This document shows positions 45,371-57,059 of a stretch of 64,000 bases of DNA, one piece after another. The stretch's first letter is position 1, and each line of letters begins with the position of its first letter. The stretch lies in assembly GCA_014529385.2 (NCBI GenBank), contig CM043962.1, positions 128,287,470 to 128,351,469 of the forward strand, read 5' to 3'. The notes beneath the pieces are model-generated. The model did not search any database and was not told the origin of the DNA. It was given only the letters and a program-made list of their open reading frames with translations. This DNA is from Adiantum capillus-veneris (lineage: Eukaryota; Streptophyta; Polypodiopsida; Polypodiales; Pteridaceae). Position numbers and translations under genes: made by a program.

Positions 45371-46550
45371 ATGGCAACTTGGAATTGTAACGGGTCACTC
45401 CGTCTTGATGTGGGGGCCTTTGAGGATAGTTTCACGAGGAGAGACATCATTTTCTACTCTGAGACGCATCAAGCACCTGGGCAATCCATGCCACAAGTGA
45501 GCGGATATAGATGGGAGACAGCTTGCAGACAGGAGACCAGATCGAAGCATCGGGGAAGGGGCTCAGGGGGAGTGGGCATCACCTAGAGGACAATCTCCCT
45601 TTGCTATTTTGGACAATGACATATGGGAGTTTTCCAAGGATGATGACATTATCATACTAGGGGATTTCAATGCCAGGACTGGCCACCACCAGACAATATT
45701 GATGCTTAGGGAACTGGACGTCATAGAGATGGGCCTCTCTAGACTATCACAAGATGAGATATACACTGAATATGGCAGATACTTGATAGATATGGGAACT
45801 GCACATAGATTGGCCATTGTGAATGGCCTACAAAGATTTTCGACATCTGGGGGTTTTACTTGCTTTCCACACCGACATGGTGCCAACACAGTGGATTATG
45901 TTATGGCCCAACCAGGGCTCATTCCATTCTTTCAGGAATTCATGGTGGGCACTAGGCCAATTGGAGTAGCAGTTGATCATGCTATCTTGTCTTTCACTCT
46001 GACCTTTCAGTTCAGCACAGCTCCTTTAGGAGAGGTCCCCACACACACTCGGTATACCTTCATGAGGGAGACGGATTCTGTGTATATGGATGAGATATAC
46101 AGGCAGCTATGCACCCAGGAGCCGGGACGGCCACTAGATGAACTCACTCAGATACTGACAGAAACGCTCCATGATGCAGCATCAGAGGCATACCCCCAGA
46201 GGCAGCCCACACAGAGACGATCTGAGAGCATGTCCCGGGACAATTGGTATGATGAGGAGTGTAGAGAGATGAGGATCAAATTACAGAGGGAAGTGCTCAT
46301 GGGTATTACCACACATGGACAGTCACGGATTATCTTTCGCCGCCTAGTGCGACGAAAGAAAAGGGCTTATCTATCTCAGCTAGAGTGGGATCTGTATCAG
46401 CTATTTATAAGTCAGGACTCGGGCGAAGCATGGAGGCTATTCCACGAGCAGTCACCACCGCCAGCGGTCACCTCCACTGAGACATGGGGGGAATATTCCA
46501 CATCTCTCTACACAGCATTAGGTCAACCACCTTTGCTGGACCCGCTAGAG
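45371..46550 (+). pseudogene. LINE L2 ORF2, endonuclease domain
   Basis: APE-type motifs: MATWNCNGSL with the metal-binding Asn, YSETHQ with the Glu, GDFNARTGHH with the Asp/Asn pair, RHGANTVDYVMA, and VDHAILSFT (the SDH-like motif). A deletion at about 45586 (compare L7, where VAILFREELQPL follows) removes the middle of the domain. Downstream (46060-46550) is the linker with WYDEECREMRIKLQREV and LVRRKKRAYLSQLE. It would nick the target to prime reverse transcription. Confidence 0.87.
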
Positions 46551-47640
46551 ACATGTTCTTCTTTACTGCCGAGAGGGTAAAGAAAGCCATTGACAGGATG
46601 AAAACAAGGAGAGCACATGATCATGATGGTCTGGTAGTAGAGCACTTCATCCATGCCAGAGATATGCTTGCAGAGTTCCTGGCTATGATGTTTAATCGAG
46701 CCATGTATGAAGGCTTCCCGGAGACTTGGAGTATGTCTACGATTGTGCCTATTTTCAAGTCGGGAGATCCCCTGATTCCCGAGAATTATCGCACCATCAT
46801 GGTAGGTCACACATTAGCTAGGTTGTATGCATCCATTCTTGAGCAGGAGCTGAGCACATGGGCAGAGCAAGAGAGCATAAGAGCACCAGGACAAGCAGGT
46901 TTCAAGAGAGGTTTCTCCACTCTTGACCAGATTTGACACTAAGAGCTATTATTGAGGAGGGTAGACACCATGGCAAGAGGATCTATTGTAGCTTTGTGGA
47001 TTTCCGCAAAGCTTTTGACACAGTGCCAAGAGCCAGACTTATACGCAGACTACAGGACATGGATGTGCCTACAGAGCTGATATGGGGTATTCTAGCTCTA
47101 TACAGGACTGTGATGGGCCGGGTACGCACCACTGAGGGAATGTCTGACATGGTCCACTCAACTATTGCAGTAAAGCAAGGATGCCCCCTATCCCTGACTC
47201 TTTTTGGGATGTATGTGAACGAGTTTTCGGACTATGTAGAGCGTCAGGGAGACGGGGGGCTCAGCTAGTAGGGACATGGATTCCGCTATTGACATTGTGT
47301 TGATCTCTAACTCTCCAGAGGGGATGCAACGTCATTTGGATGCTCTACATACATTTGCTCGTGATAGTGGATTGTCGGTCAATCTGGGAAAACCAAGGTT
47401 ATGGTATTCAACACCACACCACAGTGGGTCAGGAGGTCGGCACCCACGTTTATGTATGGCCAGGAAACTGTGGAGTACACAAATACATATACTTATCTTG
47501 GGGTAGTCTTCGGTGGACCGGTGTTTTCACTGAGGAGAGCATCAGAGACTAGACTTACGAGAGCATATGCAGCTTTGGGTGATTGGAGAGGATGTGTTCG
47601 CAGGTTCAGTTTCAGGAACTGCGAACAAAGCTCTGGCTTT
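46550..47640 (+). pseudogene. LINE L2 ORF2, reverse transcriptase
   Basis: Motifs: ERVKKAIDRMKTRRAHDHDGL, WSMSTIVPIFKSGD, PENYRTIMVGHTLARLY, QAGFKRGFSTLDQ, FVDFRKAFDTVPRARL (motif A with catalytic Asp), VHSTIAVKQGCPLSLTLFGMYVNE. The next block should be LLYVDDIVLIS, as in L6, but 13 bp are missing (about 47288), removing the YVD of the catalytic motif C and shifting the frame. Frames also change near 46580 and 46935. Confidence 0.87.
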
Positions 47641-48788
47641 TTGACACTCTAATGACTCCAGCTATGCTCTATGGAGTTCAGGTATGGGGACCCTCAGTAG
47701 ACCACCATGGGAGATCTAGCAACACAGATGGATGGAGAGACCTTTGGTCTCTATGATTGCTCGGATGATTCGGGCGAGGGCCTCAGTGCCACATGAGATT
47801 ATTCGAGCCGAGCTAGCCCCCCCCCCCTCGTGGTGGAGGCATTGACTAGATCAGTATCCTTTATGTATGGCCTATGGGATCTCCCCAGGAACAGATACGC
47901 TCGGCTTGCCCTGGAGTCATCTCGGATGATTCGGGTAAGGGCCTCAGTGCCACATGAGATTATTCGAGCCGAGCTACCCCCCCCCCCCCCGGTGGTGGAG
48001 GCATTGACTAGATCAGTATCCTTTATGCATGGCCTATGGGATCTCCCCAGGAACAGATACGCTCGGCTTGCCCTGGAGTCATCTCGACAACTAGCTCTAC
48101 AAGGCGATACAGCTTGTTGGTATGGACAGATGTCATCATGGTTTCAGTCGCATGGTCTCAACATAGATAGATTACCTCCGTTTCAATACTCCCTGGATGC
48201 ACCCTCCCTGTCTATCACACGGACAGAGATCACCAGACTCACATGGTAGAATTTGATTCAACTATATACCAGGAGCACATGGATACAGCCGACACAGGAG
48301 TTGGGCACGAAGATGGCCTTCTATAGAGAGCATCTTCTCCAACTCACGGAGGACGACTTTGTGACTAGGCCTACATACATGGATACGCACTTATCTCATG
48401 GGATAAGATGCGCTATTGGGCAGATACGCACATCCTCACATAGCTCCAGATCGAGACTGGCCGATTTTGAGGGGTGCCAGTAGGCGCCAGAATATGTCAC
48501 CTATGTAACCTAGAGCGAGAGACAGAGCTGCACTACACATGTCACTGCCCGGCATACTATGAGACATGCTGCCGTTTCCACTGCCTGTTCAAGGAAGGTT
48601 TTGGACCTTTTACTGGAGTCGTGAGATACAAGGATCAGAGGTGTCTCGGATTGTTCCTACTAGAGCTGCGCAGACTTAGGGAGAACTTGCCGAGGACATC
48701 AGGGGAAAGACAGTCTCAGAGACGAACACAGATTTCTTTACACCAGCCAATGGAGAGCCAATGGAGCAGTTATTACAGCAGATCTTAG
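47640..48788 (+). pseudogene. LINE L2 ORF2, C-terminal region with zinc finger
   Basis: After a frame change, the thumb/C-terminal region includes a 171-bp tandem duplication (47761-48090), then WIQPTQELGTKMAFYREHLLQL and THLSHGIRCAIGQIRT. A stop (about 48481) precedes the CCHC finger CHLCNLERETELHYTCHC (CX2CX8HX4C, about 48497-48552) and FGPFTGVVRYKDQRCLGLFLLEL. The finger is of the type found at the ORF2 end in many LINEs and thought to bind RNA or DNA. Confidence 0.84.
47761..48090. repeat. 171-bp tandem duplication in L2 ORF2
   Basis: tcggatgattcgggc at 47761 recurs at 47932 (tcggatgattcgggt), and the following 150 bases match, each including a C-homopolymer run of different length. 171 is a multiple of three, but the C-runs shift the frame anyway. 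Confidence 0.9.
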
Positions 48789-49130
48789 AGCCTACTCATA
48801 CTAGAGGTACGCTGCTCGACCGAGACCTCGGGGGGTCTCCCACTACCGACGAAGGTTGCAACAGAAGATACGGATTACCCTAGCTCGACATGCAAGACGC
48901 CCAACCAGAGTACTGACCATGGAGGAGGTTGATGAGATCCGACAGTGACCGATGAGAGATTTCATCTAAACCCACCAACCCACCCCTCCCATCCTTTTTC
49001 CCTTAGCGTTTTAGTGTTTTTTTTTTCCCCCTTCTTTGTAACTTTGTAATTTCTGTACTCAAACATGGTATCAGACTCACCAGTTGTAACTTTTTGGTCT
49101 CATAGGTCATTCTGGCCTCTTGAAGACGTT

Positions 49131-49133
<3 letters not shown>
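48789..49133 (+). other. LINE L2 3' untranslated region and terminus
   Basis: Includes the family 3' end: ttttttggtctcataggtca, ggcctcttgaagacgttt, then cat and (TC)n. The same terminal phrase is found before every TC tract of L1 and L3-L6. Confidence 0.8.

Positions 49134-49206
<73 letters not shown>
49134..49206. repeat. (TC)n tail of LINE L2
   Basis: 73 bp of pure TC repeat. Confidence 0.95.
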
Positions 49207-49208
<2 letters not shown>

Positions 49209-50207
49209 CGTGCGCAAAGAAAAGGAGCTGATTTCTATCACTTGAAAAATCCCTCAAAACTATTTTCAAAGCAAGACCGAAGGCGACATCTGAAGAGCTG
49301 TATACAACTAGCCACAAGGGCACACTGTAAAAACTGAAAAGATAGTTTCCTCTTTTAAAAAGAGTTAAAAGTGCCCTGGCAAGCTAAGTGGAGAATGGAT
49401 GATAATAGCCTCTGAAAGATGGGCACTTCCACTAAATGGTCACTCTACAACGGTCTACCAAAAACCAGAACTACCAAAAGCCACCAGCGGTGATGTGGAG
49501 AAGGGAACATGAGGAATGGCAGTAGCTCGATCGCAGGCAAGCGCCCGCCAATACGTACCATCTCAAAGCAAGGGCTATGAAAATACAAATGGGAGGGAGC
49601 AGTCGATGACGAAGATCACAGAGAAGAAACAGCTGACATCACCAAGAGATCTACCGAAGGAAACCCTAAGAGAGCCAATAGAGCGTTGCAACTGGCGCTA
49701 AGAAAGGAGAATGGTTTGCTTAACATATGAAATGGGGATCGTGTTACTGCAAATTATAACTAAATGAACAACAGTACTGATGCTACCTCAGCTTTGTGGT
49801 ACTTGACACTACCCTTGCATTGCCCGACAGCCCAGCTATGGCAGGGACTACGCAAATGTCGGCAAAAGCCTAAGGTTTTTTGGCCATTACACCTATGTTA
49901 ATGGTGAAGATGATGGGTATTTTGTCTCACATGATGAATCAGTATAGAGGACAATCCACTTGCTCAAGGTGGCTCTTGAAATTAAGAGATGCGGAGGGAA
50001 CTTCAAGAAAAGACAGTGGAGGAGACTCTGAAGAGCACCATAGGAAGTCCTGCTGTAGAGAATCTAGTAGAGAGAACAGAGCAGCAACCTAGCATCCCAA
50101 CAACCCACAAGCAAAAAGAAACACAAAACAAAACAAAAACAAAATACGTGCAATGACATCACAGATTCCACCAAATTTTCCTTGACATAGAGCTCTTATT
50201 TTGGCAA

Positions 50208-50209
<2 letters not shown>
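49207..50209. other. unidentified 1-kb segment between two TC tracts
   Basis: No LINE similarity and no domain in any frame. It is purine-rich in parts (49540-49700), with an A-rich stretch (50100-50150) before its right end. It is bounded on both sides by TC tracts, like the LINE and SINE units, so it may be another TC-tract insertion or the pre-existing locus. Confidence 0.5.

Positions 50210-50267
<58 letters not shown>
50210..50267. repeat. (TC)n tract before LINE L3
   Basis: 58 bp of TC repeat; L3 starts directly after it. Confidence 0.95.
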
Positions 50268-50269
<2 letters not shown>

Positions 50270-51004
50270 GGGATGGGTTTGTGATTTGACCTAGCTTTAT
50301 GGACACGCATCTTTCTCATAGCTTGCGTTGTGCCATTGGCCAGATACGCACATCCTCACATCAGCTCGAGATTGAGACTGGCAGATTCAGAGGGATACCA
50401 GCAGATAGTTGGATATGCCGCTTATGTCATCTAGAGCCAGAGACAGAGTTACATTACATATGTCATTGCACAGTGTACTAAGAGATATGAGGCCGTTTTC
50501 ATTGTCTATTTAGAGAGGGTTTTGGGCCTCTATCTAGGGTCATGAGCTATGAGGATCAGAGATGTCTTGGACAGTATCTACTTGAGTTACACAGGCACAA
50601 AGACACTTTACTGAGGAGAGCTTGAGAGAGACGGTCCCAGAGACAGATTACAAATTTCTTTACACGAGATATTGGACCCCGAGAGGAGCAAACACCATTG
50701 CAGAGCTCTGCCCGCACTCATACTACCGCTACTGTCATTCTCATAGACCGAGCATTGGAGCTAGGGAGATCTAGACGCCCGCGATTGAGGAGAGGAGCTA
50801 CACAACATCAACGGAGACTACAGCAGAGGATTCGAGCCATACTCTCTCGACGTCCAGAGTGCAGATGAGCTTCTTTCATTGTACTACACATTGTATTTTG
50901 TTTCAGCTCTTTTTTATTCCGGATATGGTATCAGATTCACTATGTTGTAACGGCTTGGTCTCATAGGTCATTTTGGCCTTTTGAAGACAATATATCATTT
51001 CATT

Positions 51005-51007
<3 letters not shown>
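50268..51007 (+). pseudogene. LINE copy L3, 5'-truncated
   Basis: Starts abruptly inside the ORF2 C-terminus (TGTGATTTGACC..., matching L2 at about 48358). Contains MDTHLSHSLRCAIGQIRTSSHQLEIE and the finger CRLCHLEPETELHYICHC, with stops. Then 3' UTR with the family terminus (ttttgaagacaatatatcatttcat) and (TC)n. Confidence 0.87.

Positions 51008-51068
<61 letters not shown>
51008..51068. repeat. (TC)n tail of LINE L3
   Basis: 61 bp of TC repeat, followed directly by L4. Confidence 0.95.
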
Positions 51069-51070
<2 letters not shown>

Positions 51071-53098
51071 TCAAAGACTCACCAGGCTCTTGGTCAATTG
51101 ATGCCACATGTGATTGGGTACCAATGTGAGACAACTTGTCATACAAAGATAAGATCTAAGCACAAGGGTAGAGGATTGGGAGGAGTAGCAGTTCTATTCA
51201 AGGAGGATTTACAGCCACTCTTGCACATTGTTCGGAGGGATGACCAGGCTAGATACATGTGGGTGAGGCTGAGGGCTGAGACGGGCAGATTCCCTTACAT
51301 TGCTATATGCTGTTTTTCTCCCATTACATCGGTTTATGCTTCATGCACAAGGTGATCCCCATTCTGTGTGTATCTTGGCAAAACCAAGATTATGGTGGTT
51401 AACACCACACCATAGTGGGTTAGGAGGTCATCGCCCACATTTACCTATGGTCATAAGCTACTAAAGTATACAGATGCATACACCTACGTTGGGGTAGTCT
51501 TCAGTGGGCCAGTGTTTTAATTGAGGAGAGCAACAGAGACTAGATTGGCCAGAGCTTATGAAGCACTAGGGGAATTGGAGAGGATGTAATCGCAGGTTTA
51601 GTTTCGGGAACCTCGAACAAAGCTCTAGCCTTTTGACACTTTGGTGGCTTCAGCTATGCTGTATGGATTTCAGATATGGGGACCCTCAGTGGATCACCAT
51701 GGCAGATTTGGTAGCATTGATGGATGGAGAGGCCTTATGTTTCTATGATCTCTCGGATGATTAGAGCCAAGGCTTTAGTACCACATGAGAGTTTTTGAGC
51801 TGAGTTGGCCGCACCTCTTCTGGTGGTCGAGGCACTTACTCTATTAGTCTCCTTTATACACAATTTATGGGACCTCCCTAGAGGCAGATTTGCCCAGCTA
51901 GCCCTTGAGTCCTCCCGACAGCTAGCGCAATAGGGGACACTGCCTGCTGGTATGGAAGATGACATCATGGTTTCATTTACATGGTTTCAGCATGGACAGA
52001 TTGCCCCCCTTCCAATACTCTCTGGATGCACCCTCTTTGACTTTCTCAGGGACAGAGATCACTAGACTCATCCATCAAGACTTGATTCAGCTACATACCA
52101 GGAGGACCTGGGTATAATCGACACAGGATTTCAGCACGAAGATGGCTTTCTTTAGAGAGCATCTTGTCCAACTCACGGAGGATGGCTTTGTGACTAGGCC
52201 AAGATACATGGATACACACTTATCTCATGTGCTATTGGTCAGATACGCACATCTTCGTATTAGCTTCAGGTTGAGACTGATAGACTTGAAGGGGAAGAAT
52301 CAGTATACGCCAGGATATGTCAATTATGCCATTTGGAGCCAGAGACAGAGTTGCACTACACATGTCATTGCCCGGTATACTATGAGATACATGGCCGCAT
52401 TCATTGCCTATTCAGAGAGAGGTTTGGACCACTTTCTAGAGTCATGAGATACCATGACCAAAGACATGTTCGATTGTTTTTACTAGAGTTGTGCATAAAC
52501 AGAGAGAGCCTGTTAAGGAGATCAGGGAAGAGCCAGTCTCAGAGGCAGATTACAGATTTCTTTAGACCGGCCACTAGGCAGCCTAAAGAGTAGCTCTCAG
52601 CAGAGCTCAGATCTCACCTGCACCAGAGGCATGTTGATTGATCGAGCGACTGAGCTAGGGAGATGCAAACGCCTAGGACTGCAAGGAGCTTCACAACATC
52701 GAGGGAGGTTGCAACAAAGGATCGAGACCATTCTAGCTCGACATGTGAGAAGCCTAGTCAGAGTACCGACTATGGAAGATATTGATGAGATCCACCAGTG
52801 ACCGATGATGGATATCCTATGATTCGATGGTCACACATTATCCACTCACTTCTGTTGAGATTATATCACTCACTGTATCAGCCCTTCACTCATTGTATCA
52901 GCTATTACTCATACCCTACACAGTTCCTGTTAGCTGATTAGCTCCCTTCCAGCAGTTTAGGATATTATAGTATCTTTTTTAGTACCATTTAGTCTTTTCC
53001 TTTCGATACTTAGACATTGTATCCGGTTCACCACTTAGTAACTTTTTGGTCTCATACGTCACTTTGGCCTATTAAAGACATTAATATATCATTTCATT

Positions 53099-53101
<3 letters not shown>
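51069..53101 (+). pseudogene. LINE copy L4, 5'-truncated and internally deleted
   Basis: Begins inside the endonuclease (THQALGQLMPHVIGYQCETTC), continuing GGVAVLFKEDLQPLLHIVRR and MWVRLRAETGRFPYIAICCF. At about 51353 it jumps to the RT thumb (LGKTKIMVVNTTP), deleting the core of RT. The C-terminal region and the finger (CHLEPETELHYTCHCPVYYE; first Cys area degenerate) follow, then LFRPATRQPKE and the 3' UTR to the family terminus. Confidence 0.87.

Positions 53102-53157
<56 letters not shown>
53102..53157. repeat. (TC)n tail of LINE L4
   Basis: 56 bp of TC repeat. Confidence 0.95.
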
Positions 53158-53160
<3 letters not shown>

Positions 53161-53380
53161 CTGGATCTCTTGTGATCTAGCTATCCCAGCTAGCTGCTGT
53201 TCACACCTAGTAGTTTAGGATTCCATAGTATTTTTATTGTGACATTTGTCATTTCATTTTTGTCATTGTTGTCATCTTGTTACTCTGAATCTAACTTTGT
53301 ATCAGATCCACCACATTGTAACTTTCTGGTCTCATAGGTCACTTTGGCCTTTTGAAGACGTTAATATAACATTTCATTTC

Positions 53381-53383
<3 letters not shown>
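53158..53383 (+). mobile_element. LINE copy L5, 3' UTR only
   Basis: About 226 bp matching the 3' UTR of L4 (ctagctgctgttcac, agtttaggattccatagtat) and ending with gaagacgttaatataacatttcatttc before TC. A heavily 5'-truncated copy, as target-primed reverse transcription often leaves. Confidence 0.85.

Positions 53384-53457
<74 letters not shown>
53384..53457. repeat. (TC)n tail of LINE L5
   Basis: 74 bp of TC repeat, followed directly by L6 coding sequence. Confidence 0.95.
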
Positions 53458-53459
<2 letters not shown>

Positions 53460-53489
53460 GGACGGCACTTGATAGACATGGGGAGTGCA

Positions 53490-54230
53490 CTTTGATTGGC
53501 CATCTTGAATGGCCTACAGAGATTTCCCACTGCGGGAAGCTTCACATGCTTTCCACACAGACATGGAGCCAGCACGGTAGATTATATCATGGCACAGCCG
53601 AGCCTCATATCTAGTATACAGGATCTCATAGTTGGGCCTAGACTTGTTGGGGTGGCAGTGGATCATGCTATTGTGTCTCTGACCATCTCTTTCCAGTTCA
53701 ATGTAGCACACATTCCACAGGTAGCAGCCCCTACTCGCTACACCTTCACGCGGGAGACAGATTCTGTATACATCGATGGGATTTACAGACGCCTATCCAC
53801 TGAGGAGCCGGGGCGACCTCTGGAGGAGCTTACTACTATACTGACACAGACATTACATGATGTTGCAGTAGAGGCATACCCACACACATAGCCCGAGTAG
53901 AGACGTCGTTCTGGGAGCATGCCTCAGAACAGCTGGTATGATGAGGAATGCCGTCAGACTAGAGGTAGACTTCAGAGGGAAGTGCTTTTGGGGGACATCA
54001 CTCACAGACAGTCACAAATTGACTTCCGACGTCTGGTGCGGCGGAGGTCATTTTTGGCTCGACTAGAGCAGGATCTATACCAGCTATTCTAGAGTCAGGA
54101 CTCACGTGAGGCATGGCGACTCTTTCATGAGCAGTCCCCTCCCCCCCCCCCCCCCCCCCCGCCATTACCTCTACAGAGACCTGGGGTCAGTACGCACATC
54201 TTTGTACACAGTTGTTGGACACCCCCCCCC
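53490..54230 (+). pseudogene. LINE L6 ORF2, endonuclease C-terminus and linker
   Basis: FTCFPHRHGASTVDYIMAQPSL, GVAVDHAIVSLTISF and YTFTRETDSVYIDGIYRRLSTEEPGRPLEEL align with L2. A TAG (53889) ends the open stretch. Two long C-runs (about 54139-54161 and 54222-54237) replace CC-rich spots of L2 and disrupt the frame. Confidence 0.85.
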
Positions 54231-54239
54231 CCCCCCCGA

Positions 54240-55030
54240 TCCATGCCCACACACATGTGCTTTTTTCACCGTTGAGATGGTGAAGAAGGCCATTGACAAG
54301 ATGAGGACTGGGAGAGCATATGATCATGATGGCTTAGTGGCTGAGCATTTCATGCATGCCAGAGATCTACTAGCAAAGCTTCTAGCAGTTATGTTTAACC
54401 GTGCCATGTGTGAGGGCCTGCCTGATACTTGGAGCCTATCTACGATCGTACCTATCTTCAAGTCAGGAGACCCTATGGAGCCTGAAAATTATCACACTTC
54501 ATGATTGGACACACATTGGCACGGTTGTACGCATCCATTCTTGAGTAGCAGCTAAGTAGATGGGCAGAGAGGGAGGGCATGCGTGCTGTTGGGCAAGCAG
54601 GGTTCAGGAGAGGTTTTTCTACTCTTGACCATGTCCTGACACTCGGGGCCATCATCGAGGAGGGCAGATCCCATGGGAGACGGATCTATTGTACAGAGCT
54701 AGATTGATGCGCAAATTATAGGAGATGGGAGTACCCACACAGCTCATTTGGGGGATCATGGCATTGTATAGATCAGTAGTAGGGCATGTACGCACCTTAG
54801 AGGGTCTATCTAGACCGGTTCACTCCACTATTGGAGTGAAGCAGGGTTGCCCGCTCTCTCCTACTCTATTTGGTATGTATGTGGATGAGGTTTGTGACTA
54901 CATTGAGAGAGATGGTGATAGAGGTGCACCGCTGGCAGGGACATGGATTCCACTATTGTTATATGTTGATGATATTGTGTTGATCTCCGACTCTCCAGAG
55001 GGGACGTCACTTGGATGCTTTACATAGGTT
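54240..55030 (+). pseudogene. LINE L6 ORF2, reverse transcriptase
   Basis: MVKKAIDKMRTGRAYDHDGL, WSLSTIVPIFKSGDP, then shifts. At about 54691 the codons for FVDFRKAFDTVP are missing, so the motif A Asp is lost. VHSTIGVKQGCPLSPTLFGMYVDEV and the catalytic LLLYVDDIVLISDSPEG (about 54954) are intact. This is the mirror image of L2, which keeps motif A and lacks motif C. Confidence 0.86.
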
Positions 55031-56330
55031 TGCCCATGAAAGTGGCTTGTTTGTCAACCTTGGTAAAACCAAGGTCATGGTATTTAATACCACTCCACAG
55101 TGAATCAGGAGGTCGGCACCCGCATTCACATATGGCCAGGAGACAGTGGAATATATAGATGCTTACGCTTACCTTGGAGTGGTTTTTAGTGGACCAGCAT
55201 TTTCTTTGAGGAGAGCAGCAAAGACTAGATTGACCAGAGCCCATTCGGCATTGGGGAGATAGGAGAGGATGTGTTCATAGGTTCCGTTTCAGGAGCTCGG
55301 ATGAAGCACTGGCTCTTTGACACTTTGGTGGCTTCTGTATTGCTCTATTGAGCTGAGATATGGGGGCCTTCATTGGATCATCACGGGAGAACAAGTCGCA
55401 CTGATGGATGGGGGGACATGGAGAAGCCTCTAGTCTCTATGATCTCGCGGCTCATTAGAGCCAAGGCTTCAGTACCACGTGCCATTATCCAAGCAGAGCT
55501 AGCTGCACCCCCACTAGTAGTTGAGGCGCTCACCAAATCTATTTCCTTCATACACCGCTTGTAGGAACTTCCCAGAGACGGATACGCCCACCTTGCACTT
55601 GAGTCCTCTCGACAATTAGCCAGGCAGGGAGACACAGCATGTTGGTATGGGGAGATGACGTCATGATTCCAGGCACATGGGTTCAGTATATACAGATTGC
55701 CCCCCTTCCAGTACTCACTCGATGCACCCTCTCTGACTCTTACACAATCCGAGACCACCAAGCACATCCACCAGGACCTGACTCAGCTAGACACCAGGAG
55801 GACATGGGTACAGCCAGGACAGGAGCTGGGCACGAAGATGGCTTTCTACAGAGAGCATCTTCTCTAGCTTACGGCGGACGGTTTTGTGACGAGGCCTAGA
55901 TACATGGACACCCACTTGTCTCATGGGATACGGTGAGATATTGGCCAGATACGCACATCTTCACACCAGTTGCGGATCGAGACTGGGAGATACAGCGGAG
56001 TGCCAGCAGAGGCCAGGACATGCACCCTGTGCGACATGGAGCCTGAAACAGAGTTACACTACACATGCCACTGCCCCGTCTACTATGAGATAAGAGACCG
56101 CTTCGACTGCTTGTTTAGAGAGGGCTTTGGACCACTCTCCAGAGTCATGAGGTACGAGGATCAGAGATACCTTGGTTTGTTTCTGCTCGAGCTGCACAGA
56201 CACAGAGAGAGCCTGATGAGAGGAGAGGCTAGCCAGTCTCAAAGACACATCACAGACTTCTTTAGAGTAGACACTGGACACCCAGAGGAGCTACTACCAC
56301 AACAGATCTTGTAAGTTGTCGCCTCACACC
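55031..56330 (+). pseudogene. LINE L6 ORF2, C-terminal region with zinc finger
   Basis: LGKTKVMVFNTTPQ, SFIHRL, LELSGQ-type C-terminal blocks in broken frames, then a final open stretch (55970-56314) with CTLCDMEPETELHYTCHC (complete CCHC finger), FGPLSRVMRYEDQRYLGLFLLELHRH and ITDFFRVDTGHPEELL. This is the best preserved ORF2 end in the array. Confidence 0.85.
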
Positions 56331-56616
56331 AGAGGCACACTGATTGATCGAGCAACTGAGTTGGGGAGATCCAGACGCCCACGACTGCGGAGGGCTACAC
56401 AGCATCGAGCGACAGAGGCTACATCGGAGGATTCAGATCACTTTGGCCCGACATGCACGACGCCCGATCAGACTACTGTCCATGGAGGAGATTGATGAGA
56501 TCCGCCAGCGACCGATGCTGGATTTCGTTACTCTGACTTTGTATCAGATTCACCACATTGTAACGCTATGGTCTCATAGGTCATTTTGGCTTTTGAAGAC
56601 GCTAATATAACATTTC

Positions 56617-56619
<3 letters not shown>

Positions 56620-56662
<43 letters not shown>
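56620..56662. repeat. (TC)n tail of LINE L6
   Basis: 43 bp of TC repeat, followed by the 5' leader of L7. Confidence 0.95.
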
Positions 56663-56666
<4 letters not shown>

Positions 56667-57059
56667 CGTTTACTCTCTTAGCCTTTGTACACACGTTGGG
56701 CATAGCATAGCGACCTTAATTTCGCTATTTTTAATTTGATCATTTAATCTCATAACCTTGGCGTAGGTTAATTTAACAGGTTTGTTGTTTCGCGTTACTG
56801 CTTGCTGCGTTTGTTTCTGCTACCTGCGTAGACTTTTGAACTGCAAATGAGTGCAGCGTTTGCTGCCTCAAGGCCACCAGTCGCAGCTTTACCACCAGCA
56901 CACCTAGGTTGCTGCCCTAGTGCATGAGGCTTTCCAGCGTGTATCATCAGCTTGTAGGTGGTTGGTCGCATTGGGGCTGTTAAGATGGAGGTCATGAGTG
57001 CTTCACCAATTTGCAAGTCCCATATGAAGGCAACCTTGATGCTTACAAACAAGCGGATA

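Larger units (their letters stand above)
53458..56619 (+). mobile_element. LINE copy L6, 5'-truncated in the endonuclease
   Basis: Starts directly after TC at a point matching L2 near 45775 (cagatacttgatagatatggg). It runs through endonuclease C-terminus, RT, zinc finger and 3' UTR to the family terminus and a TC tail. About 3.16 kb. Confidence 0.88.
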
